DNA of 64,000 nucleotides from the NCBI GenBank assembly GCA_015039365.1, contig WION01000018.1, positions 124,001 to 188,000 of the forward strand. Reading direction: 5' to 3'. Positions 12,201 through 26,091 of the stretch are shown here, piece by piece. A program made the translations under genes and the position numbers. The stretch is from Amanita rubescens (taxonomy: Eukaryota; Basidiomycota; Agaricomycetes; Agaricales; Amanitaceae). Positions within the stretch are counted from its first letter, which is position 1, and every line of letters begins with the position of its first letter. The notes below the pieces were generated by a model. The model saw nothing but the letters and a program-made list of their open reading frames with translations, was not told where the DNA came from and made no database searches.

Positions 12201-15200
12201 GGAGTCCGTGCACCTGCTTTTCCAGCACACGCGTGTAGAATAGCCACCATGGGTACAAGAAGGAGCGGGAATACTGGAGGTCCGATTTTTAACCCAATCC
12301 GATTCGGGGTGCCGTTTCCGCAGGGAGATCAGCGCCGAGGTTGGGGGCATAAGGAGTTATATACCCTGGGTGCCAACTCGACGATCAAATAAAAATCCAC
12401 CATGGGCCATTGCGTATGTTCTACTCATTCAAAAATATTGTCGCCAGCTGATTATCGATATCACCACGGACGATTCTCATGTGCAATTTATTCAACGACA
12501 CGATATGCCAGAAATGGCACGATGACGACGAGTTGCATGTCAGACATTAAATTAAACTTTCGTTCCGCATTTTCTATTCACACAGGATCAAATTACTCTG
12601 CGTCGGCCTTGGTTATCATGACGCAAACCATCGCCCAGATAGCACTAATTTCCGTGCCATGAGTCTGCGGTATGAAGGAGTTACTCCATGGTTTTTCTCA
12701 AGATGTGCCTGACGTTATCAATGGCCTAATCCTCTGCAACTAGGAGTGCGGGCGCCGAGTGGAACTACATATTTTGTTTCACCAATAATATTGCAATACT
12801 AGTAAGCGAACCAATCACCATTATAAGTTGACTAACATCACACACCGCAGACAATAGTTTAAATAGAGTATCAAGCATTGTATTCCTTGGTTCTGCAGAT
12901 TTTTTTACCAGCGGGCCGAGTTACGCACAATATCCATCCTGATTCCCATACTTGGCATAGGCTGATCCACAAATTTCGGAGCGAAGGAACCGAGAAGAGC
13001 TAAATATTTGAAATTTGAGCGACGCCTTGTGACGCTCCCTAGCCATCGAGGAAAGCACGCTGGGGAGTATTAGCGGCGACTTCGTGGATCCAGAAGAGAT
13101 CATTCCCGCTGTCATACAGGAAGCGCAAGGGAGGCGGGGGGTCACAGTCAATCGAAAGATGCCAAAGCATGACGGAACCTCATGTAAGTAGCTGACAAGG
13201 ACCCATGTTCCTGCGTCATAAGCATGAACTCAAAACTCTATAGGTTCCTGTTTCCCTCAGGTTCACGAACGTGTGAAAATATCTGTCATACTCAATTCAC
13301 CGCCTTCATGCGCACTATCGTCATTGGATTCATATGACACATGTAGCCGTGTAACCAAGAACGCACCAAAAGGCATACACGAGCGCCACTGAAAAAGCTT
13401 AAGTGATCATGTGCCGTAACAACTTCATGTGCTGGTGACCATTTGACCGTCGTGCAAGCGGTGATTAATGATTTAAGGTCTGGTCGAGTTCTGCGTCAAA
13501 GCCGAGCACTGACGTACGCGCCCAGTTTTCCGACGGGGGAATTCACTATGATCCGCTCGGTTAGCCGATATAAATATTGTAAAGACAGGCTTACCATGCT
13601 TCAAGTCAAGAGTTCAAACCAGTCAGAGTTTGTTTCATATAAACGGCTTAAAGTTGAAGCGGTGCCGGATGCAATCAATAATCACGTTGCTTCCACGTCG
13701 CTATCATGGCATGTTCACGAATAGGCTCGACGCGTCTAGCCCCATTTTCATGTAACTTATCGCTCGACGGGCCTCAAAAAGGTCGATTCCCGCAGCAACC
13801 ATTGCTATCTATACAAACTTCCGACTTCGGCCAGCCGCGTCATCGCCCTCACTAAACCCAACCCTACCCGACCACGTTCCCAAACCCAACTCTCTTCCTC
13901 TCTCAATTCCATCGAACCTGTCTGCGCCGGAATTTCGGACGCCAAGTCCCGGCGTGAGGATCAGCCAGTTTACGGATTGAATTGTCATTGGATACGAAAT
14001 CCGGTGAGGTCGGAAGGGATTACATACCATTTTTTCCCCCTTCACTGCGCACCTGAAGAAAAAAACGCACTTAGAAAGAGGAACAATATGGATGGAAGCG
14101 AGGAGAACTTGCTTATTGCCACCGCAAGAGATGCCATGGGTTTAGCGATGCGAGCGGACCTGGTCAAGTAACGTCAGGAACCAGCAAGCGCAGCCGACCT
14201 GTCAATGTGAAGGTGATCGCCCACAAAATGAGATGCTTAACATCTACTTCAATGGATGGAAGGAGCATGATGGAAAGGCAACGTTTGAAGAAAGGTAATC
14301 GAGGACTCATAGCCTGATCATCCAAGTTACGCTCAATTCGGTTCTCTTCTGTGCATATGATTTTTCAGGTCTATCTAGCTAGTCCTATCGCACTGCGCTT
14401 CACAACTACGATAAGGTGGACCATGCGCACGTTGCAGGCCTGTGCAGTTCCTTTCTATAACTATCTCCACTTTCCCCCCGGTATCGTACTAGCAGCGGGC
14501 TATTTCCATCCCATGTTGGGCGTCCATGAGCGGTTTGAGCTGATTTTTTTAAAATGTCAATGCGATATGATAACGGTTACTTTTCCCTTACCGCAAAGGG
14601 GTATGTTGGGCCTGCTTCTCGTTATCGATAACATGAACTTGCGCCATGCCCATGCAGTTCTATGCACACGTTCTTGTTCTCCTCGCCCAACGTACTGTTT
14701 AGTGACTATCTGAGCTATGCAAACCATCAAACTCTTATTACGACTGTCACGCCTCCTAATAGTAACCTCCCATCAATCAACATGAGCGCCCTGCCCGAAA
14801 AGGACGGCTCGGAGTGACAAAGGACACAGCCTTCAGGTAAGTTATCACGTTCAAAACGTTGCAGCCAACTTATCTACATATTAGTAACAGTAATAGTGCG
14901 TAGGCTTGCTGGCACACGGCTACACCCACCCGGTTCGTTCCCGTCTCGTGTTGTTTACTTTAGCGCGTCGGATCACAGGCTCGACGCTGACTCGGAACGT
15001 GGATTGAACATGTATACATGAGCATTTGTCATTCTACTCATTAGCGACGCCACTCGCTTGTGTTTTATATATGAAGTACTCTAACAAGCGGGAGCCGTTT
15101 GGTCTAGCCCCGGTGTATTATTATAATGTATTAGAAATTTTCGGACCAGTTCCGGGATACTCTGAAGCAAATGTATAAATGCGTGTAACACTTCATTGTT

Positions 15201-15569
15201 ATTTCCGGGGTGGAAATGTTTTGTTTTTCTGTTATACATCGCTTTTGCAAAACAAGGCTAAAGATGATATATGTATAGTACAACATGACTCGACACGGAC
15301 GCAGTCCCTATCTGCAACCCAAACCAAATGTGTACATAATAGGTTATATTAAGTGAAACCACATCCAAGCGCCGCATCTAAAGTATGCGCTGCGGGTGGA
15401 TAGTAGTCCAGATTATTTAAGAAAAGAGAGGTCATATAAAAGAATGTCGTTAGTCGTGATCCATAACACGAGAAAAAAGGTCTATCGAAAACGAAATGCG
15501 CATGGGTAATGGCCTGGCGTGGGCGCGCTTTTGTGTGAATGCGAAACGGACCGAATGAAGCAATGGACA
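9286..15569. other. 6.3 kb with no recognisable gene or repeat
   Basis: No frame exceeds about 125 codons, and none of the translations shows a family motif, a conserved run or a sensible splice pattern. Base composition is mixed and CpG is not depleted, so it does not look like the methylated repeat island at 1-4 kb. It could be fully decayed sequence like the pseudogenes just before it, or a non-coding transcript region. Confidence 0.5.
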
Positions 15570-17213
15570 TCACCGTGACACTGCGCCTTCGTGTACACCG
15601 GCGGTTACGTTCGAGCCGACGACGGTGAGGGGAAGGAGTTTCTTCCACCGGTCCCAACCGATGCCAAACATCCTTTTCTCTCTACTCCGATCGTCGCCCT
15701 CGCCTTCATCATCTCCAATGGCCGGGCTATTCGATTCGGGCGGCCCACCCAGACCCTCGATGTTCAGGAAACTGACATAACCATCGATGAGCTTACATTG
15801 CTCGCTCGCTTTGCGAACGTTGAACTCAGGACGACAAGGGCCGCTAAGCGGTGCGTGCGAGTGCACGTTAGGGTTGACCGTGTCTTCCTCCGAGCCAGGC
15901 ACAGTAAACGCGGGGTACCAGTCCCCCGAAGGCCGACACGGAAGTGGTGAATGCGGCAGATGGTGGTGATGTGATTTACGAGAAGAGCCATTCAAGTGAG
16001 AAGGCGGAGGAGACGGTGGAGGAGTTATGAGCCTAGAATCATCGGCGTCTAGCTGGTAGTCAGGCTCCAATTCATTTCCAGCGCTGATACCGATAGGCGA
16101 GGTGTCCGCCGTAAGCGGAGGGGTACCTTCAATAGTCCTTCTCAACTGTTGGTGCGAGAGAACCTGTGATTGATGAGAAGGATGATGTGGGTAGTGAGGA
16201 TAGGTTGCACTGGACGGTGCGTTTCTCCTCGGCGAAAAGGTAGACATGGAAGTGGACGAACTGGAAGTAGCAGTGGACGTATTTGTAGTGGCACCTGTCC
16301 GAGCACGTGTGATGGAGTAGGGAGGTATATGGGTATTCGCGTGAGAAGGGGTGCGAATGGGATCTGTTGAGCTCCGGCTACGGGTATGGGTGCGGTATGA
16401 ATTGTCTTGAAGGGAGGATGATGATGTGGAATGAAGAATGGGGGTTGAAGGTGGGGGAGAGGACCAGATCTAGGCGACAATAAATAGAGAACAGTAATGG
16501 GAGTGAACAAGACGTACAGAAGCACCTGACTGAGGCTGTGACATAGATCCAGATCTTGCGGTGAAATCGCTGTCACGCCAGTGCGATTCCCCGTTTGGGT
16601 CCGATGCCATATTTAGGTTAGTCATATGCGCTGTTTCTGGGCGCAGCATATTCCCTAGCCTTGCTCGCAGAGCATGTTCTTGCGGGGTCAACGATTCATG
16701 GTAGAAAGCACGCTGAAGCGAGTGCCGGCGGGTAACAGTGGTCCGGTCTCTCGTGGGAGGCGGCGAGGGTGATATTGAACGCGTCGATAAGCGAGTTGAG
16801 TGAGTCGATGTATGCGGTCTTTTACCATCGAAGAACCTTGATCTTGAACCCGGTGTCATGGTCCCATCACTTTCCGTCTTGGGGGAGTAGAATACTTCCG
16901 TCGACGGCGAATGTGGCGCGTTGTTGATGGCAGACCGAAAGAGGAATTTCCCTCTGCTGTACTGCTCGTCTGCTAATTCTGCGTACCTGCATCTCTGGCC
17001 AGGCGAGGCAGGACGCGAGTAAAGTTCAAGTGGTGGAAGTGGAGGTGGAGGTGGAGATGTAACACGACGGGATGAACTTCTCCTGGAGGGGGAAGACTTG
17101 CGTGGTGGAGAAGAAATGCTAGTGTCGCGGACTTCGTCACTACGACGGAGAGTTTCTCTGAGAAGACGTTCTGAACGACTAGGGGGACGCTGAGGAGGAG
17201 GAATAGAAAGCAT
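15570..17213 (-). CDS. Disordered Pro/Ser-rich protein of unknown function (about 531 aa)
   Basis: Two exons (17213-16518 and 16469-15570) join in phase across a 48-base intron with a GTACGT donor and TAG acceptor. The product is rich in Ser, Pro, Arg and His, with phosphorylation-type SP and RSxS runs (KSSPSRRSSSRR) and a histidine cluster. Near the C-terminus is a more ordered segment, IDGYVSFLNIEGLGGPPE, followed by a basic tryptophan-containing tail (GIGWDRWKK). I know no function. It resembles the fast-evolving, low-complexity proteins common in mushroom genomes. The frame is clean over 1.6 kb, which supports a real gene. It stands alone between two empty tracts. Confidence 0.75.
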
Positions 17214-20200
17214 TGTGGAAGAGTGGCAAAAAAGTGAAGGATTGATATAGTTATAGTCTCAGGCATGTTATGTCTGGTGTTTATGTCACACGCGGGTTAC
17301 ATGAGGCGCGATTCCTTTCCTCACCCCAGATTAATTTCGTTATTTTTTCTTTCAAGTTCACACGACTCTTCCCCTGCTTTCGGTCCCCCTCCGAGTTCAA
17401 ATCTTTCACTGCCTGGACTCCTTTGTAACCTATATCCAGGTCATCGCGATGCTGGCACGGCCTGTAAACAACGTGTCCGATGCTACTGCCTACCAATCTC
17501 CACGCTTCTGCACTGCTCTAGCTCGACTTCCCCATGCGGTAATTCAGGTCCATCCTGGACCATTCCGGTAAGTACTCTGGTCTCCCGACATCTCGTGGAC
17601 CATCCCGTCCACACTCCGCTTCTCATGTAACGTATACACGTCATCCGCAAAGTCATACAGGAGTCATCTGCCATCCCATCCCAGGGTCTGCTGGGAAGAA
17701 TATAATATCGATTATCGGCCTACGCAACGTTCAACCCGAACCCGAGGCATGCGGTAGTAAGCCACCAATGGTAAGCTAATATCCGAAGTTTCACGCTAAC
17801 GCTGCAGAAACAAGCTTTCGAACCCACGCGTGAAGAAGATCTTTCAAAGTCACTCTCTCTATGACGCATATCCTTTACTCCCACTCAATGGCGTAAATAG
17901 AGCACAAAAATATCTATCCCTGCTTCAATCAATTATCCAACGCTATCTATCCGGATCCTTCATCCACCTGGTCATAGCGCACTCCACCTCTCCACTTGTT
18001 GAACGTCGCCTCTTATGCCAGAGTCCGTAGTGATTCTCACATCCGTGGAATCCTATGGTCCGTGCATCCTTCTCCGGCAATTTTGCCGAAACACCATTCG
18101 CTGACAGCTTCTTTCTATCCTCCTGGATTTGTGGCTGCTGCGTGCAAAAAACCTTGTGTGTAATCATCTTTAGCCAAAGTGGCGTTGCGCTTCCGCTTCG
18201 GCCCCTAGAACTGTCGCACGGTTCTGCTTTCCAAACCACCTCGCCTTAACTTTCCCCCGTTTTCTAGATTCATGTACTCATCGGCCGTTTCTACCGTGCT
18301 ACTCTCTGTTCATCGATAATCGACCCTTTGTTCGTGAGGCTGCGAACACATACTACCACCGGCTCGCGCAGTTTAAAGAAGTCAATTGGCTATCTAATCT
18401 ATTTCAGTGCCCTATCTATCTATCGCAGGATGGTTCTCAAATTCTGCCGGTACTCGCACTCTCCTGAACGTGTACGCGGCCGGCTCTTCCTGCTCAACGT
18501 GACTTTGTACTATTTACTATTCTACTACTAATCCCCGCAGGGCACGAATAACTTACGCGGTCCACGGTCGTGATCGGTGAGGGACGACCGCGTGAGCCAA
18601 AAAGATGTTTTGCGATGTGCGACAGCGCTGGGGCAGGGACACCATGATGCACCTGGATGTGCACGTCTCCACACTATCTGCGCAGCCGCTCCGGCCACTA
18701 ACCACCACCATCGCGCCTCGCACCTTTGTCAATCTTTTTTTTTTCACTCGACTTTCTTACTCATCCAGCGTCGTGGAAATCATCGTGAGAATGATGACTC
18801 AGGGAGAGCTTATCCAAGCTAGGCCTCGAGGCTCGATTGACAGGGGATCCATCAGGGTAAGTATTACAATTAGTGATGTGGTTTTCATAGTACTAAGAGT
18901 AGAGTTGTATTGAACGTGTATGCCTAGTTCGTTTTGCACGGGTAATCTGCTAAGATAATGTCTTGATGTGCAACCGTTGCGTTTGATCAGAAAGCGTTGT
19001 TTGAAAGCTGTCGAACGCATATGCAGGACTCAACGTGATATCTAACAAACAACGGCGAGCCGTCGGATGGTATGTCCGGTCATGTGTTTGCAGGGCCGTC
19101 GACAGAACATCATTCGGTATGGCCAGACCGGTAACTTGATATACAACGAGTAAAGCACATGCCAGGTCCTTCCATTACCTGTCTGGGAATATTCCAAGAC
19201 TTTTCATGTAGAGACAGTAGTATGCTCCTGAAGGCAAAGTTTAACGTTGAAGTGGAGATTGGTAGGTGTTTACATTCAATTATTTGCGATCGTGATCGTC
19301 GTTAGGCTCGTGTGGTATGTCGGAACAGGCTTCAGGGCCGTCCGAATGTTAGATTCTTGAGTGGTCGTGTGATCTGCAATTTGACATCTTAGCTGCCTTG
19401 TGGAATGGTACCGGTATAGCGCCGGGTTACAAGGGCCGTATACTTGATATTTAAACAGCCGTGAGGCGATTAGATTGTACCAGGCTCTCGGAGGCTCTCG
19501 GCAATCCTTGATTAAATGCGATCCGACGGCCCGCCACGTAACTTAGGGCCAATCATTCTATTCTTTTCCAGTAAATCAAAGGCTTGACCTTGACATACAA
19601 ATCGTGAGATGTGACGTTATAACGATTGGTTTCAATCACCCCAGGCGAATGATCTGTGGGGTTTTTAGCTCCGTCAAGAAGTCCTTCATCGGTCTCACAC
19701 GTCGTTGAGATCCCGGAAAACGATGAGCGTATGTAAGTATCGATCGTGGTATACGCAATGCCTCGTTGGTCGGTGATCTAACAATGTTGAGCTTGGCTAC
19801 GCGCTCTTGCTACACGCACTCAGGCCGCTGGTACCGCAGGCGACCCACATCAACACGTGTTTTACTAGGTGGCGCGTATCCTCGAACCGGAACTGGGACG
19901 TTATGAACGTGGTAGAAATTTTTCAAGCGCTGGCCATCGTACCGTAGTAATCATGAGCCAGAATCCTGCGGTGAGGCTAAAAGATTTCGGCCTAAACTTG
20001 GAACGACCCGACCTGGCGGTGCAAAATATGTTATATGACAGTCACGCTGACTGCATGGTGTCGGCCGGTGTGGCGTGGCATTGGGTGCATGGGCTCGCGG
20101 TGATCGATCAGAAGTAACTTGTCTAATATATCGCGACCGCATAACAAGTAGAGTATATGGAAAAAGAAACCAAATGTAGACTTACCCAGGCACCCTCAGT

Positions 20201-20941
20201 TACAGCGAAAGTGGAGTAATTCAAAAGGACTTCGATCCAGAAAACTTGAGTCTGTTTCGAAATTGAAATGGCGAACTGTTATGGGCGTCGTGCGGTCTAT
20301 CTCGGAGATCTGGCAGGCATGTCACCATTTCCCTTGGACCGCGTTTCACAATGGCCCTGCTATTTTTTACATAAAGTAGAAGGAGGGGTGTTGATTAGTT
20401 AGATTATGTCCGCAGTAAGTTCCATCGATCCAGGACGCTTAATTTCTCGATGCGGGGGCATCGGAAGGCTGTCACTGACCGATCAATGAGGGCGCAAAGT
20501 AGCAGCGTAGGTCCACACAGGGTACTTGAAAGTTGTTCCATTGCATGTAGTATGCTGTGTAAATTCCATGTTTATAATGCAGTTGGCTTGCATTGCTGTG
20601 ATTAGCATGGAGAGGGAAGGCGAAAAGCATGAGGCAATTTAGCACATATAGTTAGTAATTAGGCGGTGTTGAGATCATGTATCGGTGTGGGATGCGGTGG
20701 ACCACTTTTCACACGGTACAGAATCGTCTTTTCGAATTACATTTCCGTTTTGGGCGGTGGCAGACTTGAAAGGGATTCAATTCATTCCCAAGTCGAATCC
20801 GTCTGCTTCTACGGTACGCGATGTGATGTGATTTCAAATTTTAATGCCTGGATTCAAGTTCCAGAAACACGGTACTACATTTCCAAAAGCTAACCGAGCT
20901 CTTACTCAACCGCCATCGTGTATCGGAAACATCGTGTCGTA
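17214..20941. other. 3.7 kb with no recognisable gene
   Basis: Only short overlapping frames are found (about 120 codons at most) and none shows a conserved motif. A small tandem of AGGCTCTCGG lies near 19483-19502. The first few hundred bases would contain the promoter of the gene ending at 17213. Confidence 0.5.
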
Positions 20942-22492
20942 CTAGACATCATTCACCTCCTCGCAAAACTTCTTGACTTCCTTCCCAAGTGATACTGTCT
21001 GCCTCTCGACCATATCTCTGGTCTCTCGCACGAATTCGTCCTGCCAACCCATTGCCTCCACATCGTCGACGATCTGCTTCTCCAGGCCCAGAACCGCGGA
21101 AAGCTGGTTGGGCAGCCACCTGACAATCGGGCTTCCTCCAGTTGCCGTCTTGTGCTGCGTTCTGCGAAGGATGTACTCTCTAGTAAAAGTCCAATGTCGG
21201 TACCTGAACTCTCTGACACCATCTAAGATACGGAGGAACAATAGTGCACTATTCTTTGCCTTCATGGCGTATTCCCGTGTTCCAATTTCTTGACTCTTGT
21301 GGTGCGTCCACTCTAGGAACTCTCGGTGGTTCCCGGGACGGTATTGCCGGAAGTCCTCGAGTATACGCGTAAGGGGCGTGTCAGGCATCGGAACCTGAAG
21401 GAAGTTGTCCATTAACGGGATCATCGAATCGTTTGCTCCAGACTCTCCGCGAAAACTGAGGTAATCGTCAGAGACACCGCTGTACTTGACCCCGTTAGGG
21501 AACATGGTTTGTGAGGTAATGCCAAAAATAAAGGTTCGGAAATGAGTGTACGAAGATGGTTTTGATTTATTCCACATTGCTGGGACGCTTACGTTAGAAT
21601 GAGAAAGGTTCAAGGAATATATGCACACGCACTATCCATAGTCTTATTGACCTTCCGCAAGGCGTCGAGCGTTTCCTCAAGACCATCGTCAAATAATACT
21701 CGATCATCAGATTCGACCCCTTGGAGACCCTTCAGCACACCCCGGACGAGACCACCCGAGTGCCTGACCATGTCTACATGCACCAGAACAAACCCAGCCT
21801 CACTACTGGTTCGATCGAGTCCGTGCTCGAACGCACGGATCAATGCGATGTTGTCATACTCCAGGCCTTTGGACGGGTCCAGAAGTCGGTAGTTGGCCAA
21901 CGCGTATGAACCAGCATATCTATAAGGAGTTAGAGCGTCGTATTAATGTTATGAATTCTAGACTCCTAACTCCATGAATGGTTTGAACCCTGTAAGTTGG
22001 GCCACCTTTGCAATCGGCTTTGCTATCTGGGCTGGAAGGACGTCTCGTCCAAGGCCATAACTATTCCCAGTCCTTACGAACTCGTGGTGGCAGGGCTCTA
22101 GAAGGTATGCGGAAGCAAGAAAGGAGTAGTCCCTATACAGCGCCGAAAGTACCACTTGATTATCTCCGTACTTGTCAATCTCGTTGGAGAGATCTGGGAA
22201 GTCGAGGTCTACGGTTTCACCTAGCTTGTTCTGCGCCAATAGACCTGGTTCTCCAGAAGCGGTTTTGATCGGCAGTGCCTGGAGCAGCTTCTCGAGGCGC
22301 TCGAACTCGAGGGGAAGCGTAGTAAGAGGATCCTTCTTCACGTCACAAATGCTCGACTTTTAGGACAATATCGCTCACCTGCCGTGGGAGGAAACCGCGC
22401 GACGTCGAGACCATAAAGGCGGGCAAGGACGTATCTTCAGGACGAGGATTATCGAGAACGTTGAATTCACAGGTCTTTCCTAGAATCATCAT
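20942..22492 (-). CDS. Indoleamine 2,3-dioxygenase (about 467 aa)
   Basis: A haem enzyme that opens the indole ring of tryptophan to N-formylkynurenine, the first step of the kynurenine route to NAD. Exons 22492-22379, 22335-21971, 21919-21633 and 21579-20942 join without stops. Family signatures are YLLEPCHHEF, YGLGRDVLP, YALANYRLLDPSKGLEYDN, FRGESGANDSMIP, and the proximal-histidine region REFRYRHWTFTREYI followed by TATGGSPI. The donor after FMEL is a weak GTTAGG, but the splice restores MEYAGSYA. The N-terminus is uncertain: the first in-frame ATG pair is at 22492, and an upstream exon is possible. It is divergent in type from its neighbours and shares no obvious pathway with them. Confidence 0.9.
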
Positions 22493-23172
22493 CGTGAAAG
22501 ATTCAATTGGTTTGTTGCAGGGCAATACTCTTGGATTTCAGCTTGTTATACGCTAGCATTCGTTGCAGCCCCTGGCATGTCACCTGAGCACCGACGGTCA
22601 GGTCTTCGGGTTCGGAACATCTGTGACGGTGAAATCTATATATAGGTCAGCCCGGATCATGTCATACAGATAAGAAATAACACAAAACACATTTTGTTGG
22701 CGACTACACTTACACCATGGTCCCTAGCTCCTAGCGCCGGGGTCGAAGTGTCGTGTCGACGCGCGATATTGCGTGTTCCCTCTCAATCTCACCCCTTGCG
22801 TCTTTATCTTGTAATCTCCGCGAGAACCGTCTCCATTTCGAATTCATTCCCCGTTTCCACATCCCTTTCTTGGCGTCCTCCCTCGACCGTCTTCTGGATG
22901 GACTTGACGGGGATTTCCGGCCGTCAGGATTCTCGTCATGAGAACGAATGGCATTTTATGGATTGCTCAGAAAAGATGGTGCGCGGCGTCAAGCTCTGCT
23001 TCGGAGAACGTAGAAAACAGCTACTAGGTATGTAGTCACGGACAGGATGCTATTGAGAAGAGAGTAATATATAAAAAACCAATTGCTACAAACTATCTAG
23101 TCATAGCAAATACATCCCACACAACACTAATCACCGCAAGTACAAAGGAGAAAAAGAAAAAGAAAACATCGA
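22493..23172. other. Intergenic, no gene seen
   Basis: Contains the likely promoter of the dioxygenase gene and the 3-prime flank of the exonuclease gene. Small open frames on the plus strand lack any conserved feature. Confidence 0.5.
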
Positions 23173-25927
23173 TCACTGTTTCACACCCAAAAACAAAAGA
23201 CCCCTCTTTGTCAACTCAACCGCCTCTTCCAAATCCCTCCCATCAGCAGCAGTCCATCGGCTACCCCATGTACTGGCTGCCATCTCCTCTGTTGACTTGC
23301 CCTGCCTTATTGATGTCTCAAACGCAGTTTTGTGGACATTGAGCACTGCCATACGACGCGGATCCGAGTGACCAGTGAATATGATAAGCGCTGTACGTGG
23401 TGGAAGAGATGCATGTAGAGTCTTGAGATGGACGTTCAGAGCAGTAAGTATCTGTATTATTTGATCTCGCGAGGGTGGAGGAGCTGGTTCAGGTATAGGA
23501 CCGTCTATTGATGGTTTGGCGGTTGTCCCTATCTCATAAGTTTTAGTTCGGGTTTGTGTCAAGGATCACTCGCAGCGACTTACAGCCTAGGGTATCCGCC
23601 AACGACATGAACCTCCCAAACACAAACTGATGACTTGGCGTTACGTCCAGCAGACCTTTCAACACCTCTTCATCGGTCGTACACGCAATCGTCGTCGTCG
23701 CCTTGGACCCATGCATCGTCTGCGGATTCCCATAATCTACCACGGCCGAACGTGCACCGTTACCGGCAGGACCCCGAGTCGACCTCGACATCCGCTCAAA
23801 GATAGACTCGTAGTCAACTTTGAACTCGCCAAAGCCAGTACCCATCTCGAGCTTCTTCTTGAGCAAACTGATGCACGCGCGCGCGTCTTCCTCGGGATCG
23901 TGCCCGCCCTCGCCGCGGTTCTGGATCTCGCGGCCGCACCACTTTCGCGTAAGCCACGCTAGGCCGGGTTTCAGAGGCCGTCCGCGTGGGTGGTGATAGA
24001 TGAGCGCAGTGTCAATGCAGAGTGGATGGCTGATTTTGAGCGCTTTGAGGTCCGACTCGAGTGAATGTCCGAGAAGGACTGGAGTAATATACGTCGATGA
24101 GACGTTGGCCGTGGACGAAGATGTAGCAGGAATAGTAAAGGGGTTGGGTGGAAGAGGCGCCAAAAGCTTCATTATATGCGACTGCACCTCGACAAAAGTT
24201 GTTGTTACAGGCGCCAGCGCTTCCGCGGTTATCCCGGACCACCTGCGGCTCTAATGTGAACTTTTGATACAGTAACAGACAGTTTTACGTACCGCGTCAG
24301 ATAATCCGTTATAGGCTTTGAGGGCTTCACCAACTGATCGTACACAACCTTTTCGGTATAATAATCGATAATACACACGCGCGTGAGCTCCTTTCCGTCC
24401 TCCGTTAAACACTACATAGCGCAAGGTTCATTAGCTGCACCCGGAAGAGACATGCGACATACCATCTCGCAATCGATAGCATATATCTTGCGAACCGGCA
24501 TTCCATTCTTCGAACGCGTCCCTACCAATGGATTCTCAGGCTTTGGCGTCTCCCGCCACCTGGGTGTATATTGGAAAACGTCAGCCATATACGTCGGCAC
24601 GGGGTAATCATTCTCAATCATCTGCTCCACCGGTAGCACATACTGTAACGGATCCTTGTTCTTCAACGCCTCTGCTGAAACGCCGCATCTTAGTACACAC
24701 AGAAGGAACAAAATTAAGTCAAACGTACAAGTCAACCGCTGTGCAACCCGCCTTTTTCTCTCTTCCCCGCTAACAGGCCCATGGAAGAACGCACTAAGAA
24801 CGCTATGCATCCGAGTTTGGTCTCCAGGTGCACGTGTCGGACATGCATGACTAAAGGTTGACGCAATGAAGGGTATATGCACACCGAGCGGGCCGTCTTG
24901 GGAAGACCCAGGCTCCATTACGTGGTGAGATAAAAGTGGGATTGCGAGTGGAAGGTTTGGGTTCGCGGTGGCAGTTGTTGGGAGTGGAGGTAAGCTAAGC
25001 AGGTCGGACGTAATACCCGTAGCGAGCACGACAACGACTTTTTCTATCGCATATGGATTCTAATGCTCGTTCGTCAATAGGGGAGAAACTGTTGGTTACT
25101 GGTTACCACACACTCACGTCAATTCGTAACCAAGTCGGTGGAGGGGCATCAGCCATCAGATGTAGCACCAGTTCACGGACGTCCTGTAAAGGTAAAACGC
25201 CATATAAGTACGGACCCAACAACGGCATGTTGAATGACTGACATCGATGCCAACTGCGTGGTTTCTCCTCACAATCTCTCCATTCGCATACATGAACCTA
25301 GGGAGGGCAGCCTGTCTCACACGGAGATAACGTACGCGACCGCGAACATAGTGGACGTGAGCGGGATTGTTGCGGTCATTTCGATTTGAATTTGGATTTG
25401 GGTGTCGAACGTCAGTTGCATCGGCGTAGGAGAGCAACATGACGGTCGATGTAGTAGCAGGGGTAATAAAAGTAGTCGTGACCAGAAGTTATGAGTACGG
25501 CGCGCATGAATGAGAGAAAAGAAGAAGAAACGTCCGTCCAGGGACGCGTGGGCACGGGTTTAGTAAAAACGTCAAAATCAAATCACCGCGCAGCACTGCC
25601 ATGTCCTCTCGAGTCAAGGCTCACAGAGAATCCCAATCAGAAAACGAGAATTGAAAATACACACACATCAGCCTTGTGCTCTTGCTTTTTCGCCTTTTTC
25701 TGCTTTCGTTTTTCCACACGCGTCCATTCCTCATTTTTTCCATTTCCTCCTAACCCAGCGCTGTCTTGCCCCATGCTAGCATACGGTCCGGATGTCTTCT
25801 TCTTCTTTGCCGGATCATCCTCGCCGTCGTTGTCGTCCACATCGGGGTCCGGAGGGTCTCCAATTTTGATCTTTTTGCTCAACGGGGTTTCGGATAGGGA
25901 CAGCGAATTCGGTGGCGCTCGTTTCAT
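23173..25927 (-). CDS. REX1-type RNA exonuclease, DEDDh family (about 690 aa)
   Basis: A 3-prime to 5-prime exonuclease of the Rex1/Rexo1 group, which trims 5S rRNA, tRNA and other small RNAs in the nucleus. Eight exons (25927-25667, 25311-25243, 25183-25118, 25059-24729, 24674-24463, 24411-24293, 24242-23584, 23528-23173) join to 2073 bases without a stop. The N-terminus is Lys-rich with a likely nuclear signal (KRKQKKAKK). The catalytic residues are in AIDCEM (D and E), GHSLESDLKAL (D) and HDPEEDARA (H and D). The C-terminal part has TALIIFTGHSDPR. The first intron, about 355 bases, is long for this genome, so its acceptor (25312) or an extra exon should be treated as tentative. Confidence 0.9.
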
Positions 25928-26091
25928 GGTGTGAGCAGAAGCAAGTGACTAAAAAACACCTCAAAAAAAAAAAAAAAATCTCGCTTCCTCGTTCGCAGCG
26001 TGTTTACACTTGCTTGGCTCTGGGATAATTACTGTACTATTGGACATTTGTGTTACTATAAGTTACCAACGCGAAATATCATCATAAGAAA

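Noticed and set aside
17812..17840. TTCGAA near a stem-like sequence as a tRNA T-arm
   Set aside because: No matching five-base stem, anticodon arm or acceptor could be folded around it on either strand.
25961..25978. Run of A as a possible retroposon tail
   Set aside because: It lies just upstream of the REX1 start without target duplication or a retroposed body; likely a promoter poly(dA:dT) tract.
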